Below, piece after piece: positions 1-7,706 of a stretch of 64,000 bases of DNA. The stretch is taken from positions 310,001-374,000 of the forward strand of contig JANJUV010000002.1 in the NCBI GenBank assembly GCA_024710405.1. Direction: 5' to 3'. Both the position numbers and the translations under genes were made by a program. Numbering within the stretch: position 1 is the first letter of the stretch; each line of letters opens with the position of its first letter. The notes below the pieces were generated by a model that made no database searches, was not told the DNA's origin, and saw only the letters and a program-made list of their open reading frames with translations. The stretch is from Bacteroidales bacterium (GTDB lineage: Bacteria; Bacteroidota; Bacteroidia; Bacteroidales; F082).

Positions 1-24
1 TAAACCTAATCAAACCGAAACAAA

Positions 25-444
25 TTGACGGCACATCGAATCAAATTATGGCTGACTATATTTTCGGTTTTGCTGTTCAGTGCAGTAAGCCTCGAAGCCT
101 GCAAGCCACGCAAGGCAACCGAAGATCCGCGCCCTGAACTTTTTCTCAGTGAATCGCAAATGACAGAACTGATCACCGACATCAGCCTTGCCGAAGCAGG
201 AATCAATTACAAACGAAACACCAATAAACCCATTGATGAATTCAAGGAACCCATTTTTTCGGTCATCCTGCAAAAACATGGTGTAACCCTCAAAGTGTTC
301 GAAGAAAACCTGAACTGGTATAACAAAGACCCAGAAACGATCGAAAGAATTTATGACAGGGTGCTGGCCGACATCGAATCAATCAAGTCAGAAGCTGCGG
401 CTCAGAAAGAAAATCCGGATGCAGAATCCGGGAAGACCGAATAA
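25..444 (+). CDS. DUF4296-type lipoprotein
   Basis: Small exported protein of 139 residues. The N-terminus has a basic start, a hydrophobic stretch and a plausible lipobox ending in LEAC, with Cys26 as the lipidated residue. The mature part has the helical pattern I associate with the DUF4296 family of Bacteroidota (motif SESQMTELITDISLAEAG, then a LKVFEENLNWY segment). Function is unknown; an envelope lipoprotein is the safest description. The frame is closed upstream by a stop at 7-9, and the only reasonable initiator after it is TTG at 25, so the start codon is non-ATG. The charged C-terminal tail looks disordered. It is followed at once by a gene on the opposite strand. Confidence 0.72.
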   Translation: MTAHRIKLWLTIFSVLLFSAVSLEACKPRKATEDPRPELFLSESQMTELITDISLAEAGINYKRNTNKPIDEFKEPIFSVILQKHGVTLKVFEENLNWYNKDPETIERIYDRVLADIESIKSEAAAQKENPDAESGKTE

Positions 445-446
445 AC

Positions 447-860
447 CTAGCGCGAAAAGATAGCCGAACGTTGCTCGACCTGACCGCTGATCGTGAGCGA
501 ATAAGTGAAGTCAATCCTGCTTGAATTACGGTAGCTGCCCGAACCAGACACCAGCCAGTTACTGCCTACCACCTGATCCTCAACAATCAGTGAGCTTCCA
601 ACCACCAATGCCTTGGCAGCAGAACCTGAACCGGCAAAATTACGGAGGATTACCTGCGATGAGTTAGCGGGATCCCGCTCAATCCTAACTTCATAATTCA
701 GCTTCAGGGCATTATCCAAAACATCCCATGTGCCCAGCAGGCGCGTTATGTTATCATCATTTCCGCCGGGAATGTTAATCTCCTCATCCAGCTGACAACT
801 ACCAAGTGTGAGCACGAAGGCGGTGAATAGTAAAACTAAAAAACTTAAGGCCGGTTTCAT
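447..860 (-). CDS. small lipoprotein, lipocalin-like pattern
   Basis: Protein of 137 residues with a clear lipoprotein signal (LTLGSC, Cys22 lipidated). The mature part contains ITRLLGTWDVLDN followed by alternating beta segments and ends in an aromatic/basic residue pair. That resembles the short lipocalin-like lipoproteins of Bacteroidota, but no family signature is decisive, so I give no function. Its stop lies two bases beyond the stop of the converging DUF4296 gene. It sits 29 bases downstream of the thioredoxin-like gene on the same strand and may be cotranscribed with it. Confidence 0.65.
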   Translation of the reverse strand: MKPALSFLVLLFTAFVLTLGSCQLDEEINIPGGNDDNITRLLGTWDVLDNALKLNYEVRIERDPANSSQVILRNFAGSGSAAKALVVGSSLIVEDQVVGSNWLVSGSGSYRNSSRIDFTYSLTISGQVEQRSAIFSR

Positions 861-889
861 ACAAAATATTTAAGGTCAATCTCTTATAC

Positions 890-1681
890 TTAATGCACAA
901 AAAACTTTGCTGTAACAGCGTGGTTATTGATATCGTATGCAGTTACAAGATACATGCCAGGATGCAGCTGCAAAGCCGCCAATGAAAAAGATTTCTGCTG
1001 AAGTTTTGTTTGCGCCTCCCAGGTTGCAATCTGCTTGCCGGACAGATGACTGATGGTATAGCGCAACACAGGAAAATCAGTAACAACAGTTATTTTGTCT
1101 GAACTGTTTACAGGATTCGGAAAAACATCCATCCCCCTCTCCGTGAGTCCGTATTGATCCGAAAAACCAACGAGTATCCCGCCTGCAGCAACAACGGCAT
1201 CGGTAACATTCTGCTCGGTCGGAGGCCAGACATATTGATTATGAATAAGTCCGTCAGGTGTAATCACGATAACCGTTGGCCATGAGTTTATCTGAAAAGC
1301 CTCAAAAACAATATTGCCACCCCCCTGTGTTCCGCTCACACTGGGATAGGTAAGGCCAAAAATACTATCGAAGAACTCTACTGAGTGATTGTCATCGTTG
1401 TAGTTGATTCCCATAAAAAAAGTATTCAGCTCATTGAACCCAAATTTCTCGTAGTTGGATTGAAAAGCAGGAGCATAGGTCTGGCATGGTCCGCAAGAAG
1501 TAGAAAAGAAATCAATAACAACAATGTTTCCGTCGGCCAGCCTATCAAAAAGAATTATCGTTTGTCCATCTGTTGTTTTCACATGAAAATCAACAGCTTC
1601 TTCAAGGGGGGTTTGGGCAATGAGGCCATGCGACATGGCAAATACAGTTAAAAATGTCAGAAGACACAAAAATCTATTCAT
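890..1681 (-). CDS. exported thioredoxin-like protein with T9SS sorting domain
   Basis: Protein of 263 residues starting at the ATG at 1681; the open frame runs to a TTG further upstream, but the ATG gives a proper signal peptide ending near AMSHGLIAQ. Residues about 30-165 form a TlpA/AhpC-like redoxin fold with FFSTSCGPCQTY (active-site CGPC, 63-66) and the cis-proline segment SWPTVIVI near 133-140. From about residue 183 the sequence GMDVFPNPVN begins a type A C-terminal sorting domain, so export through the type IX system is expected. Probable role: thiol-disulfide exchange outside the outer membrane. The partner is unknown. Confidence 0.85.
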   Translation of the reverse strand: MNRFLCLLTFLTVFAMSHGLIAQTPLEEAVDFHVKTTDGQTIILFDRLADGNIVVIDFFSTSCGPCQTYAPAFQSNYEKFGFNELNTFFMGINYNDDNHSVEFFDSIFGLTYPSVSGTQGGGNIVFEAFQINSWPTVIVITPDGLIHNQYVWPPTEQNVTDAVVAAGGILVGFSDQYGLTERGMDVFPNPVNSSDKITVVTDFPVLRYTISHLSGKQIATWEAQTKLQQKSFSLAALQLHPGMYLVTAYDINNHAVTAKFFVH

Positions 1682-1764
1682 AGAGAAGGTGGTTGTTTTG
1701 GGCAAAAATAAACAAAAACCATTAGCTTCGGTTTTTAGTCAACTGCATCCCGGTAAACCCAATC

Positions 1765-2601
1765 TCAGGAGATCATTTGACGAAGATTTTCGGCCAGACG
1801 AGAAGCTCCGATGCGGAATAGCGATGGCTGCAGCCAAGCGGCACCTAAGGCAGATTCAACAAGTCTGTAATAGATATAAGCATCCTGCGGAAGGGCAATG
1901 CCGCCGGCAGGTTTGAAGCCCACCTTACGGCCTGTGGCGGCATGATACTCGGCTATCGTATCAAGCATCACTATTGCTGCCATGGGAGTAGCAGCAGGCG
2001 ATATCTTTCCGGTTGAGGTTTTCAGAAAGTCGGCACCGCCGAGTAGTGCCAGTTCTGAGGCTTTTCTGATTAATGCAGGCTGCTGCAGTTCACCAGTTTC
2101 AAGAATAACCTTAAGATGAGCCCCGCCACAGGCTTCTTTAACCATACTGACTTCGCGATAAACAGCATCTTCATCACCGGCAATCAGGCTACCTCTTGAG
2201 ATTACCATGTCAATTTCATCCGCACCGGCGTCAACAGCAAACCTTACTTCTTCAAGCTTCAGATGCAAAGGAATCTGGCCTGAAGGAAATCCGCAGGCAA
2301 CGGTAGCTACTGAAATGCCTGAGCCTTCGAGCAACTGTTTTGCCCGGGCAACAAAAGGCATATACAGACAAACAGCCGAGACCGAAATACCGGGAGATGA
2401 GTCTTTATATTGAAGAGCCTTCGCACATAAATCCTTTGTGCGCAGATCATTATCCGTGCCATCCAGACTTGTGAGATCCATACATGAAAACAAAAGACGC
2501 ACAGTTTCTATGGATAATGAAATCTGCTCGTCCCTGACAACAATGCGGTCAACACGCTGTTGTAATGCCTCCGGGCTGTAGTTGTAATGACTGAATTCCA
2601 T
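1765..2601 (-). CDS. deoC: deoxyribose-phosphate aldolase
   Basis: Class I aldolase that converts 2-deoxyribose 5-phosphate to glyceraldehyde 3-phosphate and acetaldehyde in deoxynucleoside catabolism. Of its 278 residues, DFLKTSTGK near 191-199 holds the Schiff-base lysine (Lys194), GFKPAGG near 228-234 holds the second active-site lysine (Lys230), and EIDMVI near 129-134 supplies the acidic residue (Asp131). An N-terminal extension of about 35-40 residues precedes the barrel, as in the longer DeoC forms. It stands alone here, without other deo genes, behind its own promoter-like box. Confidence 0.95.
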   Translation of the reverse strand: MEFSHYNYSPEALQQRVDRIVVRDEQISLSIETVRLLFSCMDLTSLDGTDNDLRTKDLCAKALQYKDSSPGISVSAVCLYMPFVARAKQLLEGSGISVATVACGFPSGQIPLHLKLEEVRFAVDAGADEIDMVISRGSLIAGDEDAVYREVSMVKEACGGAHLKVILETGELQQPALIRKASELALLGGADFLKTSTGKISPAATPMAAIVMLDTIAEYHAATGRKVGFKPAGGIALPQDAYIYYRLVESALGAAWLQPSLFRIGASRLAENLRQMIS

Positions 2602-2615
2602 AATCAGTTTTTGTG

Positions 2616-2623
2616 CAAAAATA
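2616..2623 (-). promoter_or_regulatory. -7 promoter box of deoC
   Basis: On the minus strand this reads TATTTTTG, matching the Bacteroidota -7 consensus TAnnTTTG, 15 bases upstream of the deoC start codon. No convincing -33 TTTG is seen, so the call rests on the -7 box and position. Confidence 0.45.
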
Positions 2624-2966
2624 ACGATTCACCCGCCAGACGAAAATGCAGCATGCCAACTTTTTGTACTCAGAGTAATTTTTATCTGTATGCAAAGAAT
2701 AACCATTTCACTATTACGAAATCATACAACACATCGAATACAATGAATGACACAAGTTGTTTGGGTATCCCCAATTTAGTAACCTCCGATATCGTAAGAT
2801 TATCCGATATCGTATAGAATTTACACGAAATGAATGGTGTATACAATCATAAATAAAGCAAGATATAGCAGTTTATAGTACTGTTATTTAAGTATTTACA
2901 AAACATATTTTCATACTTCACGATTTTGGCACAAAGATTGAGAAGTGTATATCAAATTCATTATTC
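2624..2966. other. AT-rich intergenic region
   Basis: About 340 bases between deoC and the small zinc-ribbon gene. The stretch is AT-rich and holds a tandem pair of CGATATCG-centred repeats (2785-2814). I see no credible coding frame, RNA gene or terminator in it. It probably serves as the regulatory region of the two small downstream genes. Confidence 0.5.
2785..2814. repeat. tandem palindromic operator-like repeat
   Basis: The 12-mer TCCGATATCGTA occurs twice in direct orientation, at 2785-2796 and 2803-2814, with an 18-base period. Each copy is centred on the palindrome CGATATCG. Two identical palindromic half-sites in a non-coding stretch about 155 bases before a small gene look like a regulator binding site. 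The regulator cannot be named. Confidence 0.5.
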
Positions 2967-3113
2967 ATGTTTGGCCTTAAACTTATACCTTCTGCAAAAC
3001 AACCAAAATACCACAAGTATTTTAAATGTGAACGTTGCGGGTATATTACAATTATTCGCAATTCATTATGTCCGATTTGCACCAAAGACGGCCATCTGAT
3101 TAAAATGAAATAG
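2967..3113 (+). CDS. 48-residue zinc-ribbon-like protein
   Basis: Short open frame from ATG at 2967 to TAG at 3113. The product contains CERC at 21-24 and CPIC at 35-38, a spacing typical of a four-cysteine zinc ribbon or knuckle. The rest is basic (10 Lys, 2 Arg, plus His), which would suit nucleic-acid contact, but that is inference. The reverse frame over the same DNA is longer but lacks any recognisable pattern. A second small gene follows 22 bases later on the same strand, then a terminator, so the two look like a mini-operon. Confidence 0.5.
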   Translation: MFGLKLIPSAKQPKYHKYFKCERCGYITIIRNSLCPICTKDGHLIKMK

Positions 3114-3135
3114 ACCAACCAATATATATATAACT

Positions 3136-3318
3136 ATGAGAATCAATGAAATTTACACTCTAAACGAGATTAGAGAGTATGGTCTGACTGAGAAATCAGT
3201 TAAAGACATTCAGGCCAAAGTTTTTCTCAACGGCTCTAAAGTTTATTTTTTCGAACCAGTCAATACACAGACACTCCGTCTGTATTCTATCATCAACAAG
3301 CGATCCTTTTTCCTTTAA
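3136..3318 (+). CDS. 60-residue hypothetical protein
   Basis: Small protein that I do not recognise. It starts MRINEIYTLNEIREYGLTEK, and the pattern NEIREYGLTEKSVKDIQ would fit a short helix-turn-helix-like or coiled segment, followed by two beta-like stretches (KVYFFEPV, LRLYSI). No signal peptide and no cysteines. It lies 22 bases after the zinc-ribbon-like gene and about 40 bases before a strong terminator, which supports it as a real transcribed gene despite its size. Confidence 0.45.
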   Translation: MRINEIYTLNEIREYGLTEKSVKDIQAKVFLNGSKVYFFEPVNTQTLRLYSIINKRSFFL

Positions 3319-3358
3319 TCAGCATTCCACAAGAATGCACAAGCAGCCCGCCAATCAG

Positions 3359-3391
3359 AAACCCCGCAGCATTCCCGCTCCGGGGTTTTTT
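3359..3391 (+). terminator. rho-independent terminator after the two small genes
   Basis: AAACCCCG (3359-3366) pairs perfectly with CGGGGTTT (3381-3388) around a 14-base loop, and the T run continues to 3391. It closes the plus-strand pair of small genes. Confidence 0.75.
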
Positions 3392-3443
3392 AGTATAACT
3401 TGTATAGTGAACAAACCTGAATGATAAGCAGTCTCAGGTAGTT

Positions 3444-4661
3444 TTACCAGCCCAATATTCTGTTGAAATCATACTCTTCAGGATGCTGCAAGTACATACC
3501 GGCTGCTTCATAGTCCTCTTTGGTAAGGTACTGCATACCGTTTTCGAAGACCATTTTTACCTTTTCGCCTTCCATATCAACAAGGCGGGGCCTCACCCTT
3601 CCATGTTCGTCGGCCACATCCTTGAGGTATAAAGGAGCGCTATGGCCGGCCGGATCGGATGTAACCATCGCACCAGTGATGCCCTGGTCGAACAATTGCT
3701 TGACCCCATAACCCAGCAAACCACAGTACATCAGGTCAAACGCAGTTGGCTTCACACACCTGAGTTCATAACCCAATTCAACCGGCCGGCTTTTAATGTT
3801 CAGGTTGATCTGTTTCAATCGATGTTGCAACAGCATATTGTATATGTGTGCTTTGCTTACATTGCCCAGTTCGGGATGACCGTGGTCATCGAAGGTAAAA
3901 TTAACACCGGAAGAAACAATTTCATCATCAGTCATAAAGTGAAATACGCCTTCACTCACAATAGCAACGCCGTAGGTGATGCCCAAAAGTTTACGTTTCA
4001 CCATAGAAGATATAATGAGCCTTGTGATGCGATCGAAAGTAACTTCAACTTTATTGAACATTTCGGGGATGATGATCATTGGATAATGACAGGCAGCCCC
4101 TATACCGAAAGCAAGATGCCCGGCTTCACGGCCCATAGCTGAAACCACAAACCAATTGCCACTGGTTCGTGCATCCTCATAAACGGTTTGAGCAATACGC
4201 ACACCTTCATCCTTGGCCGAATAATAACCAAATGTTGGTGAGCCTTCAGGCAAAGGCAGGTCATTGTCGATCGTTTTAGGTACATGTAGATTCTGAATCT
4301 TAATGTTGTTCTCTGCCAGAAACTTCGAAATCCGATTGGCTGTTGATGCGGTGTCGTCACCACCGATCGTCACCAGAAGCTTCACGTTGTTCCGCACAAA
4401 AAAACGCGTAGAAAACTCAGAATCCTTTGGTTTATAACGACTCATCCTGAGGGCCGAACCTCCCTGCTTTTGTATGTCATCGGCAAAAGTAAAGTCAAAA
4501 TCTACCATTTCGGACTGTTCAGCAAAAAGGCTCTTGTATCCCCCATGCAAGCCGATTACCCGAAAACCTGATTTCAAAAAAACCTTGGCAACCGTGCTGA
4601 TTACCGTATTAATTCCCGGCGCAGGTCCTCCCCCGCATAAAATAACTATTGATTGTTGCAT
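3444..4661 (-). CDS. pfp: 6-phosphofructokinase, diphosphate-dependent type
   Basis: Phosphofructokinase of 405 residues that phosphorylates fructose 6-phosphate to the 1,6-bisphosphate. GGGPAPGIN at 10-18 is the phosphate-donor loop. Residues 100-103 read GGDD, and 128-134 read PKTIDND. Asp in GGDD and Lys in PKT are the residues that distinguish diphosphate-using from ATP-using enzymes (GGDG, PGTIDND), so PPi is the likely donor and the step is reversible. Fructose-1,6-bisphosphatase is encoded about 7 kb away. The gene is monocistronic with its own promoter box. Donor specificity is inferred from motifs only. Confidence 0.92.
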   Translation of the reverse strand: MQQSIVILCGGGPAPGINTVISTVAKVFLKSGFRVIGLHGGYKSLFAEQSEMVDFDFTFADDIQKQGGSALRMSRYKPKDSEFSTRFFVRNNVKLLVTIGGDDTASTANRISKFLAENNIKIQNLHVPKTIDNDLPLPEGSPTFGYYSAKDEGVRIAQTVYEDARTSGNWFVVSAMGREAGHLAFGIGAACHYPMIIIPEMFNKVEVTFDRITRLIISSMVKRKLLGITYGVAIVSEGVFHFMTDDEIVSSGVNFTFDDHGHPELGNVSKAHIYNMLLQHRLKQINLNIKSRPVELGYELRCVKPTAFDLMYCGLLGYGVKQLFDQGITGAMVTSDPAGHSAPLYLKDVADEHGRVRPRLVDMEGEKVKMVFENGMQYLTKEDYEAAGMYLQHPEEYDFNRILGW

Positions 4662-4684
4662 AATAATCTTGATTGTTCAGCGTG

Positions 4685-4692
4685 CAAAGATA
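4685..4692 (-). promoter_or_regulatory. -7 promoter box of pfp
   Basis: Reads TATCTTTG on the minus strand, an exact TAnnTTTG match, 23 bases upstream of the pfp start. A TTTG-like element lies about 15 bases further upstream, slightly closer than usual. Confidence 0.5.
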
Positions 4693-4860
4693 GGAGACAA
4701 AAAGATGCAAAACAGTCCGATAAACATTCAACATCCAATCATTACAGGTTCAATAAAAACGATCAAGGCCATTGAACATATCGTCCTGTTTGTCTGTTAA
4801 TTACCACTATACTCTTAAAAATAACCAACAAAATCGCGCGTTGGCTAAGTAGTTTTTTCG

Positions 4861-4868
4861 TAAATTTG
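4861..4868 (+). promoter_or_regulatory. -7 promoter box of the first subtilase
   Basis: TAAATTTG matches TAnnTTTG and lies 31 bases before the ATG at 4900. A GTTGG element at 4840-4844 sits about 16 bases upstream and could act as the -33 element. Confidence 0.5.
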
Positions 4869-4899
4869 TAATCATTCTAAATAATCAACACAACAGAAA

Positions 4900-7632
4900 A
4901 TGAAGAGGATTGTCTCAGGAATTATTCTTATTACGCTGTTTTTCAGCTTAAACAGCACATCTTTATTCGCTCAGGTGGGCACCAATGTCACCAATCTGGA
5001 GCAATTATCCATCGAAAGCGAACAACAATGGAAACAGATGCAGAAACGTGCCGAAGCTTATGCCAGGGAGCATGATTTGCCTTTGTGGCAGGAATTTGAA
5101 GATGGCACAGTTATTCAACTTGTTGACGTTGTTGACGGTATTCCAATGTATTACAAGACCCACAATCTGGGAGCTGCCATAACCACCCGTGCCAACCAGC
5201 TGTGGCCCGGCGGAAGCGTTGGTGTAAACATAACTGGGCAGGGTTACGATAAAGTAAGTTTGTGGGATGGAGGTGCTGTACGCACAACGCACCAGGAATT
5301 CAATAATGAAGGATCAAGCCGTGTGATTAAAGGCGACAATGCATCATCATTATCCTCACATGCTACCCACGTTGCCGGCACGATCATCGCAGGTGGCGTA
5401 AACAGCAATGCGAAAGGCATGGCCTATCAGGGACAGGTCAAGGCCTACGATTGGAACAATGCCGAATCTGAAATGTCGATTGCAGCCATGAACGGAATGG
5501 AAATATCGAACCATTCATGGGGCTACATCCGCGGTTGGAACTGGAACGGAAGCACCTGGCAATGGCAGGGGAACGCAAATATTTCGCCTACTGAAGATTA
5601 TATGTTTGGTTTTTATAACAACAGCGCACGTTCATGGGATGCCATTTCCTACAATGCTCCTTATTTCCTGATGGTAGTTTCGGCAGGTAATGATCGTGGC
5701 GAAGGACCTTCCAACGCCGGACAAAATGGAAATCCTGAAAAGGACGGCGGAACGGATGGATTTGACTGCAGTGCTGACTGGTCGGTATCCAAAAACACCC
5801 TCTCGGTTGGTAATGCCTATGAAGTGCTTAACTACACCGGTCCGGGTTCAGTAGTCATCAACTCTTCCAGTGGATGGGGGCCTGCCGATGACGGACGAAT
5901 CAAACCTGATGTAGTAGCAAAGGGAACAGATGTTTATTCATCCACGGCAAGCAATAATTCATCATACGCCTTCTACACGGGAACCAGCATGTCGAGCCCG
6001 AATACAGCCGGAACACTGGCTCTGCTTCAGCAACTCTACCAGCAAACACACAATGGCGAAAGAATGCGTGCCAGCACACTAAAAGGACTCACCATTCATT
6101 CTGCCGATGAAGCAGGTTCACATCCCGGCCCTGACTATAAATTCGGTTGGGGCTTGGTGAACGCTGAACGCGCTGCCAATATCATTCTTGAAGATCAGCA
6201 ACAAAATTCCATCGATGAAATTACGCTGGCTAACGGCGGTGAATGGACAAGAGAAGTGACCGTTTCGGGTGGAAATCCTTTCTGGGTAACGATCAGCTGG
6301 ACTGACCCTCCGGGCAATATTCCGCCTGCCAGCCTTAACCCCCGTAACCCGGTGATTAAGAATGACCTCGACCTGAAAATCGTGGACGAAGACGGAACAG
6401 TGTATTACCCCTACCGTCTTGACCCTGATAATCCTTCGGCCCAGGCAACCACACTCACCAAAAACTATGTGGACAATGTTGAAAAAGTGTATATCGAAAA
6501 TCCGGCTGAAGGAACCTATACTATCGTGGTAGATCACGAAGGCACCCTGACCGCAAGCCAGATATTTTCTGTAATTATAAGTGGTATCGATGAATACACA
6601 GGCGTGCCGCAATGCTCAGAAGAACTGATCACACCTGCCAATCAGGGAACAAATGTTTTGCTTAATCAGTTAATTGAGTGGCAATCGGCTCCGTTTGCAA
6701 CAAGTTATGATGTTTATTTCGGGACTGATGGAGGAGGCACCTCCACTCCGACAAACATCCACAATGGAACCAATTTTGCCGTTAATTCATTTGTTCATCA
6801 CATGCAGCCTGCTACAACCTATTATCTGAAGGTAGTTCCCCGCAACAATGTAGGAACCAATGAAAGCTGCAACACCATCTGGTCGTTCTCCACAATGCCT
6901 GCCATCAGCAGCTTCCCCTATCTGACCGATGTCGAAAGTGCTGTTGTTCCGGCCTTGCCGCAATTCTGGCAGTCGATCGATAATTCATCGCTTAAGTGGA
7001 CTTCTACCAACCTGATTGGATTTAACAGTTCCAAATCGCTGAGTTGCTACAGCACCAACGGACAGAACCAAACCTTCAACAACTGGCTCATTTCGCCACC
7101 TATCGCTGTTGAAGAAGGCAAGGAGTATTTTGTGAGCTTCAAGTACAGAAGCTTCCTTCCGAGCACACCAGAAAAAATCAAAGTAAAATGGGGAACAGCG
7201 GCTGATCCTGATCAGTTCACCAATACCATATTCGAGAACAACAGCTTCAATGATGCCAACTGGCTTAGCGGAGAAGGATTGATTATTCCCGGAATTACCG
7301 GGCACATCTTCCTTGCTGTTCAGCTCGACAACAACAGCGGCCTTGGGGTATTTGTAGATAACATTCTTGTTGAAGACTGGGGCGCTGTAGGTTTAGGCGA
7401 GCGAAACAGGATCGCGGCCACAGCGGTTTATCTGAATGGTATTCTCAGCATTGATGCCAACGGAAGCATCATTTCCGACATCAGTTTACTGAACACTTCA
7501 GGCCAGGTGCTGCATACCGCGCAACAGCCCGGCACAAGCTATCAGAGTGCCTTGAATCTGTCTCAGGGAGTGTATATCGTTCGGATTACTTCCGAAGGAA
7601 AACAAAAATCAGTCAAGCTGATTGTGCGATAA
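4900..7632 (+). CDS. secreted S8 subtilisin-like protease, T9SS cargo (copy 1)
   Basis: Serine protease of 910 residues with a signal peptide ending near SLFAQ. The catalytic triad is visible: Asp123 in LWDGGAVR, His154 in SSHATHVAG and Ser363 in GTSMSSP. The oxyanion segment SAGNDRGEG lies between them. A jelly-roll P/homoB-like beta region follows (about 440-560), then a fibronectin-like repeat with WQSAPFATSYDVYFGT and a MAM/cleaved-adhesin-like module. The last ~75 residues form a type A sorting domain ending in KLIVR. It should be secreted through the type IX system and degrade external protein. A close paralogue follows 74 bases downstream. Confidence 0.92.
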   Translation: MKRIVSGIILITLFFSLNSTSLFAQVGTNVTNLEQLSIESEQQWKQMQKRAEAYAREHDLPLWQEFEDGTVIQLVDVVDGIPMYYKTHNLGAAITTRANQLWPGGSVGVNITGQGYDKVSLWDGGAVRTTHQEFNNEGSSRVIKGDNASSLSSHATHVAGTIIAGGVNSNAKGMAYQGQVKAYDWNNAESEMSIAAMNGMEISNHSWGYIRGWNWNGSTWQWQGNANISPTEDYMFGFYNNSARSWDAISYNAPYFLMVVSAGNDRGEGPSNAGQNGNPEKDGGTDGFDCSADWSVSKNTLSVGNAYEVLNYTGPGSVVINSSSGWGPADDGRIKPDVVAKGTDVYSSTASNNSSYAFYTGTSMSSPNTAGTLALLQQLYQQTHNGERMRASTLKGLTIHSADEAGSHPGPDYKFGWGLVNAERAANIILEDQQQNSIDEITLANGGEWTREVTVSGGNPFWVTISWTDPPGNIPPASLNPRNPVIKNDLDLKIVDEDGTVYYPYRLDPDNPSAQATTLTKNYVDNVEKVYIENPAEGTYTIVVDHEGTLTASQIFSVIISGIDEYTGVPQCSEELITPANQGTNVLLNQLIEWQSAPFATSYDVYFGTDGGGTSTPTNIHNGTNFAVNSFVHHMQPATTYYLKVVPRNNVGTNESCNTIWSFSTMPAISSFPYLTDVESAVVPALPQFWQSIDNSSLKWTSTNLIGFNSSKSLSCYSTNGQNQTFNNWLISPPIAVEEGKEYFVSFKYRSFLPSTPEKIKVKWGTAADPDQFTNTIFENNSFNDANWLSGEGLIIPGITGHIFLAVQLDNNSGLGVFVDNILVEDWGAVGLGERNRIAATAVYLNGILSIDANGSIISDISLLNTSGQVLHTAQQPGTSYQSALNLSQGVYIVRITSEGKQKSVKLIVR

Positions 7633-7647
7633 ATCAATAGTGATAGC

Positions 7648-7683
7648 AAATCCCGGCACAAAATGTTCCGGGATTTGTTTTTA
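7648..7683 (+). terminator. terminator between the twin subtilases
   Basis: AAATCCCGG (7648-7656) pairs exactly with CCGGGATTT (7668-7676), followed by GTTTTT. It would end or attenuate the first protease transcript before the second gene. Confidence 0.7.
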
Positions 7684-7706
7684 AAACGAATCAATCCTAT
7701 CCTTTC

